NCBI GenBank assembly: GCA_026413225.1
Contig: CM048591.1
Span: forward strand, 72,752,052 to 72,816,051
Source: Otis tarda
Lineage: Eukaryota > Chordata > Aves > Otidiformes > Otididae
Length of the DNA stretch: 64,000 bases
Reading direction: 5' to 3'
Shown here one piece after another: positions 34,329-49,040 of the stretch. A program made the position numbers and the translations under genes. Position 1 is the first letter of the stretch. Each line of letters starts with the position of its first letter. The notes beneath the pieces were generated by a model, which had not been told where the DNA came from, made no database searches, and saw nothing but the letters and a program-made list of their open reading frames with translations.

Positions 34329-37300
34329 TAGAAATGACAACAAAAACTGGAAAGATTATGTCCTAACTGAGTAAGGAACAAGTTTCTGTTCACATTTGTA
34401 GTCTTTCTTTTCATCTTTCTGCCTTTTGTTTCTGCTTCCTCTCTTCTCCACCCTCTCCACTTCAGAAGAGGTAAAACTGTAATTTTGTCATAGAGGAAAC
34501 ACAAGGAACATTTAAAATATGAACATTATGGATAAGGTTTTTCAATTTAACTAGGAAAGAGGACATGTACAAAAATATAGAAATATGTATTTTAAGGTCA
34601 TATAGGACACATGCTGTCATATACTAAGATACAGGTTCCGCAGGTCAAATGCCCACTGTACGGAAGGATGAGAACCTTGTGTGCTCTTTGTCCTGGAGTT
34701 CCTTAAGGAGAGAAGGGTTCTTATACAAGGCACATTCTAGCTGTGTCATTGGCTCTGATGTCCTCGCTTGCCAGTGCTACAGATTTTGCAAATCCTTCAC
34801 ACATAATTGAAGCATACCTCTTCATAGGAATTAACAGACATAAACCTACCAAGTAAGTATGCTAGACAGACTGAAAAGAAAAATAAAAATGAAAAAAGCA
34901 ATTCAGAAATGTTACTTCAGTGAAAATCAGAACAGGCAATCTGCTTAGCAGGCCTGGGCCTTGGTTTTATTAGATACCAGTTTAATATGCAGATATCTTT
35001 GACATCCTACTCCAAGCACTCTAATTTGTCTGAAGCAAATAATCTAATCTTTACTTGTTCCCTATTTGCCTGCCATAACATGGGTGAAAACAAAGATGAA
35101 GAAAATGTAGTGAGCTCAGCTATTGTCTGCCTCAACAGCCTTCTCTCTGTTTCCCTTATCCTTGCAGAAAATGTTCTTAATCCAGGAAAAAAATATTGGA
35201 TCCCTGAAAAAACAGTTCCCTGATTTGTTCTGTTCTCAAAAGATCTTTTCATGTTTATTGTGTTGAGGCTGTGAAATAAGTATGTATTCATGCAAAGGGT
35301 TTTCACAAAGGTTTACTGAAATTCTTTCTATTAATCGTACTACTTGTAAGACATTTGTAGACAAGAAATTTGTTTATACAAACTTATCTTTTTTCCCCGT
35401 TCCTTCCTACTCATTTGACATTTTGTGAAAATGTTTTTGCAGTTACCTAGGATGGCATATTTTGTACAACACTGCTGCTATATACCAAGGGGGAAATTAA
35501 GTCATGCTGTTCTAATGAGGATGGTGCCGCAAAGGTTACAACAGAACAGCTTGTGAGGTAATAAAACCCCTAATTATCAGTCTACCCCAAAATATTCCAG
35601 TATTTTGTATTTATAGCAAATTCACTTCAAGGAAAATGTTTCTCCTACTTATCCTTCCTGATGACTAATTTTGAAATGTATAACTTAGCAGGCTCTGCCT
35701 CAAATTACAAACTAAATTAAGACTCTGACTCAAGAAAGCAAATTTGCACACATTTAATATCATAGAAAAGAGGAAACTGTGTGGTCTTGTGTATCTAATT
35801 GAGTGAATGGAGTTGAGAGCAGAAGTCAATTCTTAGCTGAAGTTCTCTAATTTGCACTAGTTTAAACTTGTTTAGAAACTCCCAAGGATGAAAAAGTTCA
35901 GGACTTTTTTTTTGTTCAAACCAAAACAGTCTGCTCAACTGTTAATAGAACAAAAATAAACGCAGTGCATTTTCCCTTGGTTATTATTTAGCAATTTTTA
36001 GAAGAGTGTTCATTTACACTCAAATTTAATGATGTCCTTTGAGTCCCTATTATTAAACACCATGAAATTTGCAAAATCACACAACTGACATTGATACTGC
36101 ATTCCAGGCTATTAGGATAACAGATGCTGTAATTGCATGTATGTGTTGTAATAGGAGACTGAGGGAGAGAAGAAATTGAGATGATCTAGTTATGCTTTTT
36201 ATAACGTAAAACATTTTATAACATAAAAACATTTTATTGAAATGTTTTCTTTTTTAACTCCTTTAATGACTCGGATCACTTTTCTCTCCTCTATCACAGG
36301 TCTCTTAGGCAATATAGCATTAAGCTGAAGTTTGATGGTAGCTGAACAGAGAAACTGAAGTGCCATTTTGGTGACAGACAAGAAAGAGAAAAGCAACTTA
36401 GGAAAAAAAAATTGTATTATGGTTGTGGAGGGTGGAATTTGTGCTAATGGTTTTTTATAAAACCTCTGTTGAGGCAAAGCAGTCACCAAGGACTACTAGC
36501 AAAGCAAGTACGAGGGAAAATGAACTGGAGAAGTGAAAGGAAAGAACTGGTACTTAAAAAGGAGGAAATCCAGTTCATCAGCAGCTAAGTAAACTTACAG
36601 TATTTAGTGGTTTAACATGAGTACATGGAAGAAGAGTCCAACCTCTCCTGTCCATGTCACCAACTCTTGAGTTGCTTGCCCATATTTGTTTCCCATTCTT
36701 TTACATCATGTCTGCTTTATTCCATACATTACCAAAAAGGCATTGAGTCATAATTCTTACAGCCATCCTGGGTCAGAAATTAGCAAGGTCCTTTACAAAA
36801 CTGCCTGTAGGAGTGAAATGTCAAAAACAATTTTCTCCCTTTGTATTCATCCCTTTAAAGCTTTTGCATGGCAGTGACAGGGCAAAGGCATCTGTTGGTC
36901 TTCCTAGGAAGAAAGGATTAGAAGCACTTTTTAAAAAATATATGCAGAAAAGTAGATGCAAGCTGCATTAAATCTTATGCTAAAACAGGTCTGTGGTACA
37001 GAACAAGAGTGAGACCGGTATGCCAGTCAAGGTTACTCAAGGTGTCTGCAGGTGCTGGGTATTCGTAGACACCTTCCTGGCTTTACCATAAGAATGAGGT
37101 GCAGTAGTTACTTCATGAGTGCTACCGTTCAGGACACAGGCATAAGGAAAACATAAATTTGTTATAGATCATTCACTGAGAGGCAAAATAATTTCATGGA
37201 GTTAGTTATTAGTTATTATAGAGAAGATTTATTTTTTTTCATGGCTGGTATGAGTTAGTGACTGAATAGCAAAAGAAAATCATAATTCCTTTATGAATCC

Positions 37301-40169
37301 CAAGAGCCGTATGGCTTCTCAGACTTTTAATTTTCTCTTAAAGATGTTGCAGCTAACTGAAACACTGAAATTTACTGAGGTGAACAAGTGTAGGAGAAGA
37401 CATGAAAGAGGTTTTTCCCTACGGTTGGCTCTAAACTACAATGACAGAGAATATAATCAGTATTAGTCAATCTAATTAATCTTATGTCTTAAACAGCTAC
37501 TGAAAGGTTCAAAGAAAAACCTTTATCCTCTGCATGAGCCTCAAACCTGTGCAAAACAATATACATCCAGATTTTTTTTTTAAGATTACCTCTGACTACC
37601 AGCATTAATCATAATTTAGTGAAAGGTATCATGTGGCAGAGGGAAATGGGGAGAGCAAATCAGTGAATTGCAGCCTGATAACCAGATCGTTCAGGGTGAC
37701 ACACAAAGTCTATTTGAGTTTCTCTGCAAAAGACAAATTCAGTATAGTATGTGTCTATAAAAACCTAACTGTAACAATCCCAGGAGTCTGCCCACTCAGG
37801 AAAGAACTGGGAGGTATAAATGAGGAGGCCACAGTTTGTAGTTTTGCACTGTTATTATCGATATTAATAACACTGTGGATTTCATAGCTCTGACTTCTCA
37901 TATTAGATCACTTTCCTTGCAGCAGGTTGGAGACAATTTCTGACACAGGAACAGAGTAGCTGAAAAGCTCAGTCTTATTCATAAGTCACTGATATTTTAG
38001 GTTTCCCTTGATAGAGGTGGTGATCTGTTCTTAAACCCACCATGACTCTGGGTTTACTTATTTTACTGTTATTGAAGTGTTGGTGTTGGGCTTGGACTGG
38101 AGGTGTGCTTCAAATAAGCTTTAGTGTTGGTGGAGCAAAGAGTCCACTCTAGTTACACCAAACACCTCTTCTAAATCTCGTTAAGACAAGAAAGAAACCT
38201 GGTATTTGAAACCCAGCAGCAAGTATCAGCTGGGGTCAGAGACTATCAAGCTTCTCTGTGAGAGGCGAAGATAAGGGAGAGGGATACAGGATACAGGAAA
38301 ACCTGGGTGCAGAAACTGAAAGTATGAACAACTAAAGTATCCAGAAAAGTCCAACTGTAATTTAAAAAGTATCATCGTATTGTGACTGTAGTTTTACTAC
38401 TAGTATTCAGCAATCTTTTCATCAAGTTATTTGCATTATCTCTTGTGCAAAAAATGATAAAAGGAGTGAGAAATTGGGATCTGCTTTCTGTTATTTTGGT
38501 TCTTTATCAGTGTTAAACCTGACATTTTTCCACTAGTTTCATTGCACGTGTCTTCTTCAATACAGAGACAGTTAGTGTTAGCCTTAGTCTGCTGCTTCAA
38601 TATATTTTATTGCCCATTATGTTTTTTCACTAATCATTAATCCTTACTTTACAAAACCTACTACAAGTAATTACCTCAAAGAGCCTTTAATCTTTATTTG
38701 ACGGCTGTTATTTCAAAGTTCAGTTTGATCACCAGGAATCAACCCATTTCTTGTTTTTTTTCACTTTGACAGAATCTTTAAAAAGTAGCAATTTCATTAA
38801 AACCAACAAGAAAAATGAATACATTTGCCAGGCTGCCATGCAAGTTTTCCTTTGGAAATGGCATAAGCAGTAATATCCTGGAGTATTTTAAGGATTTTCT
38901 TGTGAAGTCTCCTTTTGAGCACTTAAGTCTTTTAGATTCTGCCTTCTACAAGGGTACTCTTTCCACCTCTCTACAAAGATAAATTTCTCTTAGACTGTCT
39001 CTTGAGTACTCAGATTAATGACTGTGAGATACTTAACAGGCATAAGAAATGCAGAAGTAGACTATTCATATGTAATAATGCTGTTACCATAAAGAACTTT
39101 TCCTTGCCTAGCACTTTAGCTGTTTCACCCTTTTATTCTCTCTTTCCACTGATTCTATCTTTCTTATGTCATGAAAGATATAAATATTGGAGCTTTCAGG
39201 GACCTTGCATGGCATATCCTCACCTTATCTATTCCCTGATATCACAAGCCGACGCTTTTACTCTGTCAGCCTATGACTGTAGCCTCCTTTGTCTCCAGAG
39301 AAGCCCTTTCATGCCTCCAGGAAAGGAATTCCTGATGCCTACCTGTGAGAAAAAATCAACAGAATTATTTTATTCCAAGCCTCCTCAAAACTCTTTATTT
39401 GTGATGCCAGAAAAACATACAAAGTTTTTGAAAACTCGTTTTTCATAAGATAACATTTTAGCAAGCCAGATTATTTTGTCACTCTATCACTTTGTATGTG
39501 TGTGTTTGCCAGTTGTATTTATCAGCTAATCAGGTGGTTCTCATCCTAGCATTAACCCAGATTCTCCTTTAAGTGATACTGACAATACTTCTGTCCTTTT
39601 TTTTTCCCACAACATCTGGTGTATTGGAGCCTTTTACAGGACACAAATAATGGTAATAATCTGTCACATCTATGCATAGCTTTTTCAGAGGCTTGTAAAT
39701 TATATTTTCATAGGTGAATCAAAAGGTAGATCTCTAATCAGGCCAGACTCAGCTGTTTTTTGATTTCTGGATGCAGAGAACATTCTGAGTTTTTCACCAT
39801 ATTGGAAACATAGGGGGACCAGAGAAGTCTTTTGTTTCAGTTTTTATTTTTGCATATCACACAGATGTATATGAGTTCACAAAGAAGGAAACAAAAAATG
39901 AGAGTGAAACATAATATCCTGTTCAAGTTTTAGAGCATATATACGTGGATTGGAGTGGGGGTTGCTAAGCAGTATTACTTTAAGCATAACTACCAACCTT
40001 AACTATCAGAAGAGAATCTAAATGTGCCCTGATTTTTCAGAAGCATTCACCCTATTTGGAAACCTGGCACTTCTGAAAATCATCTTATTTCCCTATGATC
40101 CTAAACCAAGATTTTACAGCTTGAGCATAGCAATTTACATGTTTAAAATTTCCAAAGCTATAATTTCAA
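34329..40169. other. Unassigned AT-rich non-coding DNA
   Basis: No gene, RNA or repeat family was recognised across about 5.8 kb. The longest open frame is 148 codons at 39002-39448 (plus), with no domain, signal or family resemblance. A short inverted repeat (GTTATTA...TAATAAC around ATCGAT) lies at 37851-37871. Confidence 0.5.
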
Positions 40170-40522
40170 AGACTCATAGAAAGGTTTGGGTTGGAAGGAA
40201 CCTTTAAAGATCAGCCAGCCAAACCCCTCTGCCGTGGGCAGGGACATGTCTCACTAGATCAGGTTGCTCAGAGCCCCAGCCAACCTGACCTGGAACATGG
40301 CCAGTGATGGGGCATCCACAACTTCTCTGGGCAACCTGTTCCTGTGTCTCACCATACTTATTGCAAAGAATTTCTTCCTTAGATCTAACTGAAATCTGCA
40401 CTCTTTCAGTTTAAAAGCACTTGCCCTTTGTCCCGTCTCTACAGGATGTGGTAAAAAGTCCCTCTCCGTGTTTCTTGTAAGCCCGCTTTAAGTATAGAAA
40501 GGTTGCAATAAGGTCTCCATAT
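40170..40522 (-). mobile_element. CR1 LINE fragment, 5'-truncated, minus strand
   Basis: The left edge reads GACTCATAGAAAGGTTTGGG followed by TTGGAAGGAACCTTTAAAGA, a reverse-orientation CR1 3' tail with a decayed terminal octamer. It continues through CCGTGGGCAGGGACATG, GGGCAACCTGTTCCTGTG and GCAATAAGGTCTCC to about 40520. Only some 350 bp of tail and C-terminal coding remnant remain. Confidence 0.93.
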
Positions 40523-43500
40523 AATTTCTTTAATGATATCTTTAAAATGTCGGAAGTCTTTGATATTCCTTAAGATTTTTTTCTTTACTCATGCCACTTG
40601 TTAGCACATCTCACTGTACAATTTTTCTAGCTGTGACATGCAAAGAGCAGCAAAACAGTAATTTATGAGGTCTGCTACATGAGCCCCCTGAGGATTAGAG
40701 TTATGTTTGCACAGTTTATCATACCAGAGATGAGAGGTGTTGACAAAGCACTGTTTTTGGAACTCTGTGTGTGCAATCTTCCTTTTTCCTTCAATCCAGA
40801 TTTAAGATTTACCTGCTCATATGGCTACCTGAGACATTTTTCTTACTACATTTAAGTCTTGCAAGATTTCTTTATTTAAGAAAAAAAAAGAAAAAAAAAA
40901 GAAGTTTGTGTTGCAATTAGTATGGGTATCACTCTATCTCTCTGTACATTTTCTTTTCTGGTAGAATATTGCTGGGATTTTTTTGTCCCTTAATTTCAGT
41001 AACTATTTGAAAAATATGCTTTTACCAGGACATGATATGAACTTACAACAGATAATATAATGTACACACACAGGAGTCTTATGGTTCATTTTTAAGAGGA
41101 AAGTACATTATTCTTGTGGGAAATTATTCTTAGTTTTTAACTCAGTTGCACTTTTCCCGAGGTATATGAGACGTGCTCCCTTCTCTCCCACTGCATTTAT
41201 GCCTGTCGTATATTGTCAGGTGGTAGTAGAAGGAAAAGTCAGAGCAGGATTTTATTCTACTGCAATAATCACACAGCCTCATTCCACTCATATGGCAGAG
41301 AGTGCTGAGTCTTTGGGCTTGTCATCTCTTTATAACTCATCCTGAAGCCCTCAGCCTTAAGGAGATCCTTAATACGTCCTGCTTGCATTATGTCCATAGG
41401 CAGCCTCTGAAAAACAAAGGTCCACCATTCTAGCAAGTTTTTGTGCCCAAGAAGTTCTTTCTTTCTGGATGTATCCAAGCAGGCATCTTGTGACATCCAT
41501 AAAACTTGACACATACGAGTACGCACAGGTGACTCACAAATTTCTGGAGAACTGGGTAGAGGCCAAGCAAGTTATGTTACCTGAAACAACACTAGGCATC
41601 TATATTTGGGGGACAGAAGCTGTGGTTTCCTCTCAAGGACATACTCATTCAGCATTTCTATATCTCTGCCATTGATGCAATAGGTGACAGCTTCACCTCT
41701 CTGCCTGCTAACCAAGAAAAGTTTCAGGTCACCTCTGCTAAACATCTTGGTTCCAGTCAGGTTTTAATATACAAAACAAGACTGACATAACTCATTTTAT
41801 ACAGAAAAGAAAAAGCAATGCCCTTAGTGGTGTGGCTGAGTCCTCCAGCTTGTGCTCTGTCCTCAGTCATTGCAGTAGGAAAAAAAATAGCAAAAGTACT
41901 TATTGGAAAAAGTTGGTGTTTGAAAAAGGAAACATTTTGTATATAAACAAAACCTACAAGAATTCTGGGGAAAAGCAAACATACAATTATATAGATGGTC
42001 CTCCTAACGCTTTAATCTTTAACATGGAGCTAGAAATCAAAGGCTGTGTCTAAATCAGAAAATTCAATATACTTGGAACCTTTCTTGCACATTAACATGA
42101 ACTGGCACACAACAGACCATGGCTGATCATGATGAACTCTCATTGTTTCCAGAACAAGATAGCTGAATACAAATTGCCAACTAGTTATGATTCCTGGAGT
42201 ATCTGTACTGCCACATCATTCCTAGGAGTTACGGAGGAACCTGGTGGTTAGCAGACACCAAAAATGTGCTAGGGAATGACCTAATAAATCACAGAGCCAG
42301 TTGTATTTCTGTATCCAGAAATGGTCCCAGGCAGCGATTAGTGTACTATTGAGGGCGTAAGCTTAGTTTTCAAAAAATCTGGTCACTACAATAAGAGCCT
42401 TTGATGTACTTTACAATAAATGTTCTGACTTGTAATCACTGAGACATGCACAGATATATCTAGTTTTTCCACTACAATAATTAAAAATACTATACAGATG
42501 TCACCTATTCAGGTTTACTTGAAACTTTTCTGAGTTAACACGAACGGAAAAGGTGAACAAGAAAGGTGACAGTGTCTCCCTGCTGTCCTAGACTTGAAGG
42601 GCTGGGTTTCTGCTTTAGACTAAATTGAGATTATTGAGAAAGCATACTTCATGTTACTTCATATTTATGATAGCAATTACTTTAATTATTTTAAGACTCA
42701 CTTTGCGTATGCAATTGACCTAGTGTCTCAAGACAATGAAATTAAATTGATCTAGAACCTGGGTTTCTGAATCTTTGTGAAGGCTTATAACAGATAGGAG
42801 CCTTACAGACTGCATCTGTGCTATGGGGGAGAGATTTTGGTTCACCTTGCAGACTTTGCATCGGGATGTACACTGGGTTGCATGTTTCTCTGAGTCCCAG
42901 GTAGCTCCCCTGCGTACTCTGATCCCTGGGTTTTGCACAGGGAAATCTATTGCCAGGGGACACCGAGAAAACTTCTGTTACAGAGGAGAAGACCAGAATT
43001 AAGGCACAGACCTTGGAGTGCACCAGTTCTACAGTTTACCTCGACTGCACAGGTTTTACAGATAGATCATTGTAACATAACAATATATAGCCGTGATTTT
43101 GTGTTTTCTCTGTTTCAGTCTCATGTTTTTCTTGTTAAATATCTGAATTCACTAATGAAAAAGGTATGTGGCATTTAACATCTGTGGGACAACTAGTCTT
43201 CTCAAGGAATGTATCTGAGTTTTATGGATGTTACTCTAAAATCCAGTAATATTTAGCAGTGTTGCTGTCTCTTCTGGTTTTCCTTGAGCAGCCTTTCAGA
43301 ATTCCACAAGAGGATCAGAGTGATACCTTCTATAGGGTGGTTCAGGAAATCTGCAGAAAGGTGCGGTTTTTAATATTAAATTTACCACAGTATTGTACAA
43401 TGATATACAAGATTGTTAATATATTGTGTGCATTCAAAGGGCTGTCTGAGGAGTTAGCAGCTGTGCAGCTCCTGTCCTCACCTCCTCTAACCCGTGCTGT

Positions 43501-46500
43501 GGCTCCATCAGTCTTCATCGTAGACTGAGATGTTCAGACCTTGTCTGAAGCTCACAGAAGAAAGTGTGGATAATTTCACAGTTTCCATAGCTTCTGAATG
43601 AACTCTCCATCCTGAAACCTTTTGTAGATTCTGTTTGTCTTAACCTAAGCTTCACTATGTCCCAGTGACTGTCTGCTGCTCTGGTTGAACATTGCTGCTG
43701 GAAGACATCCTAAGAGAGTCTATTCTGACACGGATATTTAGTTGTCTATGGGCCTGTATTCACAGAGGTAACTTGACAGGTGTGTATGGTCTGTGCAGGC
43801 CCTCTGAACGGAGGTTTAGATGCAATAAATTGGGCTGACAGAGCTGTCTGGGCTGACAGAGGAGCTGTTTCTCAGTTCACGTCATTGCAGTTACCACTGA
43901 CACGGAACCATAAGAAATGATCCTACAATCTCTACAGATCTTCTGTAAAGCTCATAAAAAATTAGGAGAAAAATGTCAATAGGTTTTAAAGAGCTTAGCA
44001 TTCTGAACTTATGTTTCAATTAATCAAGTTTTTATGTATGCATATGAACATGCACACACATATACAGATATTTGGGTGGGTTGTATAGGTGAATACATAT
44101 ATGCGCACATATATACAGATGCATAGCCATGATATTATTTGAAGTAGCTTTCTGTGTATCCTCTCTTTCCATTAGAAAGTAAAAATGTAAAGTCCCTACT
44201 GCTGACTTTGTGCATTTAATAGGTGAGAGATACAGAAACTAGATTTTGCCTCCAAGATCGTGATGAACTACCCTGTACGGACTTCACTCCAATCGGTTAA
44301 AAAGCCCCAATGAAAATTAGCTGACTTACTCTGTAAATCTTGGCAGGATTCTCACAGAATATACAATCCTCGTAGGAACTTCACAGTTGGTAGTAAAAAG
44401 AATATAAGTTATGTTTTCCTGGAGACAGTGACACAATGTCTCAGGTTAGTTTATAGCCTAAGTTACAGCTCCTCATGGTTGAATGGAATGATTTTGAGAA
44501 AATGTAGTCTACCATTCCAATTTTTAACCTCATGTCTCCTGAATTTATTTTTATTTAGGCCGTTTAGTTATTGTACACAGAAAGGATAAACACTCAGGAG
44601 TAGCTACAGCTACTTTTAGAACCAGCTCAAGCATGTCATTCCTGCTGGTACCCTAGAAATAGTAGGACTAATCTTGCTGTGAGTTGTCCAATATCAGCTT
44701 TGCCTTTTCAACCTCGGAATGACCTAATTCTTTTTATTTTAGATTAAATCTCATAGATATTATGGGCCCTGCACTGGGAAGCAGAAAGTCTGAAGTCTCT
44801 ACTTGGTGCATCGTGTGAAAAAATCCAAATCTATTGTAAGGCTCTGCAAGTATTCAGCTGGAAAAGACTTTTGAACAAAATAGCACATTTGCAGAAAATG
44901 GCATAAAAGGGGGCAGAATTTCAAATGCAAAATAAAATAGAAAGAAAGAGAAGTGAATAAAAATTATAAGTTTTCCCAATTCCACATAGACTTAACTTTT
45001 AAAGTATGTATTAAATTAATTTCTATTAACACTATTTCTGGCTTACAGGGAAACTTGGGTTCTAGTGCTTTATAAAAAGGAATATCTTTCAGCTGTAGCT
45101 GAAAATTAAATTGGTATTCTTAACTATTCTCTTACATTGCCTTTCTAAATGGTGGTGAAAATGGCATTAACATGACACTGTCATTCTGTTTGGGGTTGTT
45201 CCCATACTACAAGAAGAAAGCAATGAATGAATCAACAGGAAAAATGTGGTGAAGTGGGATAAGAACTACTTGGCTGTGTACTTTCTCCCACACTTACATT
45301 TGACAGAAACTTCTTAAATCTTATATCTCCTCTGGATTTTACCCGGGATCTCTCAGTCCACTTTGACTCAGTAGATTAATGTTCATTTATTTATTTTGCT
45401 TAATTTGATTTATGGCTCCACACCATAAAATTGTGCTGCTATGGGGCATTTGGTAACCTAGCCTGGTTTATATCCTAAATTAGGAAAGGAGAGGTGGCAA
45501 TCTGTGTGTGGATTGGTGGGAGGAGAGAGAAAAGGAGACTGCTCTGTGCTTGCTTTTGCAATCTCTCTGGTAATACAAACAGCATTTCACTTTCCCCTCA
45601 TTCATTCTCTACTATTGATACCTATGAATAAATGAAACACTCCTTTGGAAGGCATACAAATAATGAAAACTTCACAAGATGCAGGTACAGAGCATGTGTG
45701 TGAAATGTTTGTTCATCCGTTTGCTAACACCTGTGAGAACATCATCTCTCCAAGGAAGGGCAGTGGAATTTCCTCTCTAAATTGCACTTCTCTGAGTCCA
45801 GGAGCAACTGCACGGAAACAGCGCTTTTGGGAGGCGCAGGTGGGCAGGTGAGAATAAACAGTGGGGTGGGAACTCATTAATTCAGCATTCTGAGACACGA
45901 CAGATTATCCTACCTTTCTGTTACCAAAACATAACATATTTTACAAGATTCTATTACTAAAATGAGACTACACTTATTGTGCTTCTTGACAGGTTTTAAC
46001 AACAACTTTTTCTGAATGCCAAGTTAATTTTGGCTCATGTCATATCTACATGATTTTAATGTTATCTCCCCTGAGAGATGCTCTCTCTTTATGAAATTAC
46101 TGAGAAGATGTAGTTGTAAAAACAGTGATGTGCTCATCAGGAAACCAGACTTAAAATACTTGAAGGTTTTTCCAGATATACTGTAAAAAAAACCCACTCA
46201 AACCAAACCAACATGAACAAAAACCTAACATCAATTTAAATATGCAGTTCTGAGAGAGGGAATCAATAGGTTTACTCAGTGATGGATTCAAGCACAAGCA
46301 ACTGCTAAGAGCAACAGACTGTTGTGTCAGCCCTGGCTCTTGCACTTTCTTTCTCTTTCCATGTAAACTGTGGTATCTCGTCCTGGAGGATCAGTTTGGT
46401 TTGAGAGGATGTTTTTCTGGATGAGATCAGATGATCAGTTCAGTTTTTCTGGATAAGAAGCCTTGATTTCTGCATCTGCAATAGTGTTATGACTTATGAT

Positions 46501-48964
46501 ATCTCTGTTCTCGTAACATAAGTAATGTCCTAACTGACCCATTCAAAAAGCAGGAAGAAATAGCTCAATTATTAATGAGCATCATACAACACTTTTTACA
46601 GCACTGCTGGGGATTGGCTAGTCAGAATCACATGTGACTTTGACATGGGCGACTAAATGTTTTTGCAGAGTGAGATTATACACGGTCTGCAAAGCATGGA
46701 GGGTGGGAAAGAAAGCCAGCTCTGTGACTGTTCCTCTGTTACACAAATATAGTAGGATAGGGACTGAAGACGAAAATGGCACCTCTAGCTGATGATTTGC
46801 TCTTTTGATCCAACGACATGGAAAGAGTGCTAAAAGGGCGATGCTTCCCTTCATGGGCTCTGCTAGGCAGGTCCTGTCCACTATTTAAAAATAGGAGGGA
46901 AAAAAGGGTTGAAATTTATCTGAATATTTCCCACTAAATGTTTCTGAAATCCTCTGACATTACAAATACAATATAGGCGTTGACATGTGCGGAAATGGCA
47001 ATCAATAAACAGCTATGTGGAGAGGAAAATGTTGATACTCCAAATGCTGCCACAGAAAGAACTTAGTTAAAGGAAATGTAAGGAATCAAGACTGACATTT
47101 AAAAAATAAGTACCGACCACAACAACTGATAAAATCAACTTATTTATATTTTACAGATCAAGTTAATCTATGTACACCATCCTTTCTATTCAGTATTTTG
47201 AAAGAAAGGAAAATATTTTTTAAAATAAATATCTATACTTAATATTTTGTTCAAGTGGTGACATTTTTAAATTGTAAAAATTTTAAGGCAGAAACATTTC
47301 TTTCCTACCTCTATATTTAACACATTTATATGGACATATTTTATATTATATTCTTACAGAAGTCAACTAGAACTGGTTTTAAAATTAATAAAATAGAAGA
47401 AAATACCATGTTTCGCACTGAAATGAATGATGATAGTATTCTAAATGGTGTGTTTAGACATTATTTGTCACAGTTATGTTCATCTGCATTCGCTGAATAA
47501 ACATACATCCTGTTAGAAACTAAACCCATTTTAAATCTACCTACTGATGGAAGATTTTTAGTGAATAAAGCTTGACTTTTCCTGTATTAATTACTCTTCT
47601 GTTAACTCTGCCTACTTTAACATGTCATCTTAAACGGTGAACTCTTCACAGCAGGAACCATTTTCAAGGCTGCCCAAGCACCTGCTCAGGAGTTGGTGCT
47701 GTCTGAAATAAGAAAAATCAGATCAGACATGGCATTTCTTGGGAGCAGCAAGAACATCTGGGTTCCCTGAAGGGGCACAGTTGTTATGGTCGGAGGACGA
47801 TGCCATAACTGTGTAGCCGTCACATTTGAGTTGCTGCAGGACCCTGCCCTGATAAGGTCCCTGTGAGGCTGGCGCTGCTTCTGTTCACTCAGGGGACTGA
47901 GACAAAGCGTCTTGGTTTCAGTGAGCTTCATATTGGATCTTGGCCACCAAGAGTTTCCAGAGAGTCCAGAGCCAGCCACAGGCATCAGAAAATGGCCAGC
48001 ATACCTCCCCATCAACAAATGCAGGTTCAGAGAACATGCTGGTTCAGGCTGATGTAAAGAAAGAATCAGCTGGCTGGAGGACACCAAGTGGTGGGAACAG
48101 AGCTCGGTGAGTAGACTGCTTCAAGACATATTTGGAAGGGCAGGGTTCTTTCAGAGCTGTCAAATCATTTGCTTATCACACTTTTCCTCAAGCTTTAATT
48201 ATTTTGTCACTGTTTAGATCCCTGTGATCTGTTGTCTCCCGCCTGGCAGAAGACTACCTACCTCTTGTTAAGACCAAGGACACAGTTTCTCACAGTTTTG
48301 TTCCCTGTGTTACAAACATGAGTGGCAGCGTCATTATCCAGATCCCTTTTCACACCAGCCTGCTTTTTCCCAGACCTACGTCACATCCAGCAAACACAGA
48401 ATTGTCTTCTTTCAGTACTGCATAACAGACTGTGGATCAGATCTTCCTGTGTCAGACAGGAATTTCTCCTACATGGGGGCTTTTTTCAGGGAAAGCATTG
48501 CTGGGCATCTGTCTGCCTTGCAGACCAGACTTGGCAAGCACTGCAGTTAACTGATGGGGAATGTGGGAAGTTCAACTGCATAAAAGACAGTTTGTCTACC
48601 CTTCTTATGCTTTCTGTTTGCTGTGTTATCTTTTAGCAAGGATTTTAATGTTTGTCTCCACATCTTCGCAATTAGCTAAATTCATGTGTACTACAGTAAC
48701 CAAGCCCAAATGCCATTTAGATTTAAATACTTGATTTTTTAAAAGATTATCCTCAGTAAAAATACTTTAATAGATGTGATTTCAATCCTTCCTCCCCTCT
48801 CCTCTCAAAAAAAAAGATAAAGGGAGAGGAACATCTGGAAACATCTGGACAGATCACACATCCGATGGCGGTAAGGTCACTCCTTGCTTTTGCTCAAAAC
48901 CTCTTCAAAAATCCCTAAATTTTGGTAGCAGTGCTGCAGTAGGCTGATTGATGTCTTGGGGGAG
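40523..48964. other. Unassigned AT-rich non-coding DNA
   Basis: About 8.4 kb has no recognised gene or repeat family. Local features are an A-rich tract at 40879-40901, alternating purine-pyrimidine TG/CA/TA sequence at 44034-44127, a small GGGCTGACAGAG duplication at about 43832-43862, and an AACATCTGGA duplication near 48830-48850. The longest open frame is 133 codons (minus, 47686-48087), with no recognisable product. Confidence 0.5.
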
Positions 48965-49040
48965 ACGGAAACGGAAAGGGAAAGGGAAAGGGAAAAGGAA
49001 AGGGAAAGGGAAAGGGAAAGGGAAAGGGAAAGGGGAAAAG
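48965..49040 (+). repeat. (GGGAAA)n hexamer array, G-quadruplex-prone
   Basis: This all-purine array (after the first bases ACGGAAACGG) repeats GGGAAA. I count nine runs of three or four G separated by three-base A spacers, with one interruption (AAAAGGAAA). The pattern satisfies the usual four-run G-quadruplex rule several times over. As a homopurine-homopyrimidine mirror repeat it could also form a triplex. It is a simple repeat with no gene association visible here. Confidence 0.95.

Noticed and set aside
39002-39448. 148-codon open frame outside repeats
   Set aside because: No domain, signal or family resemblance. The length is plausible by chance in 64 kb read in six frames.
44034-44127. 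Alternating TG/CA/TA sequence as a Z-DNA element
   Set aside because: It is too interrupted for a confident call and is ordinary low-complexity sequence.
47686-48087. 133-codon minus-strand open frame
   Set aside because: No recognisable motif, and an overlapping frame on the opposite strand looks equally arbitrary.
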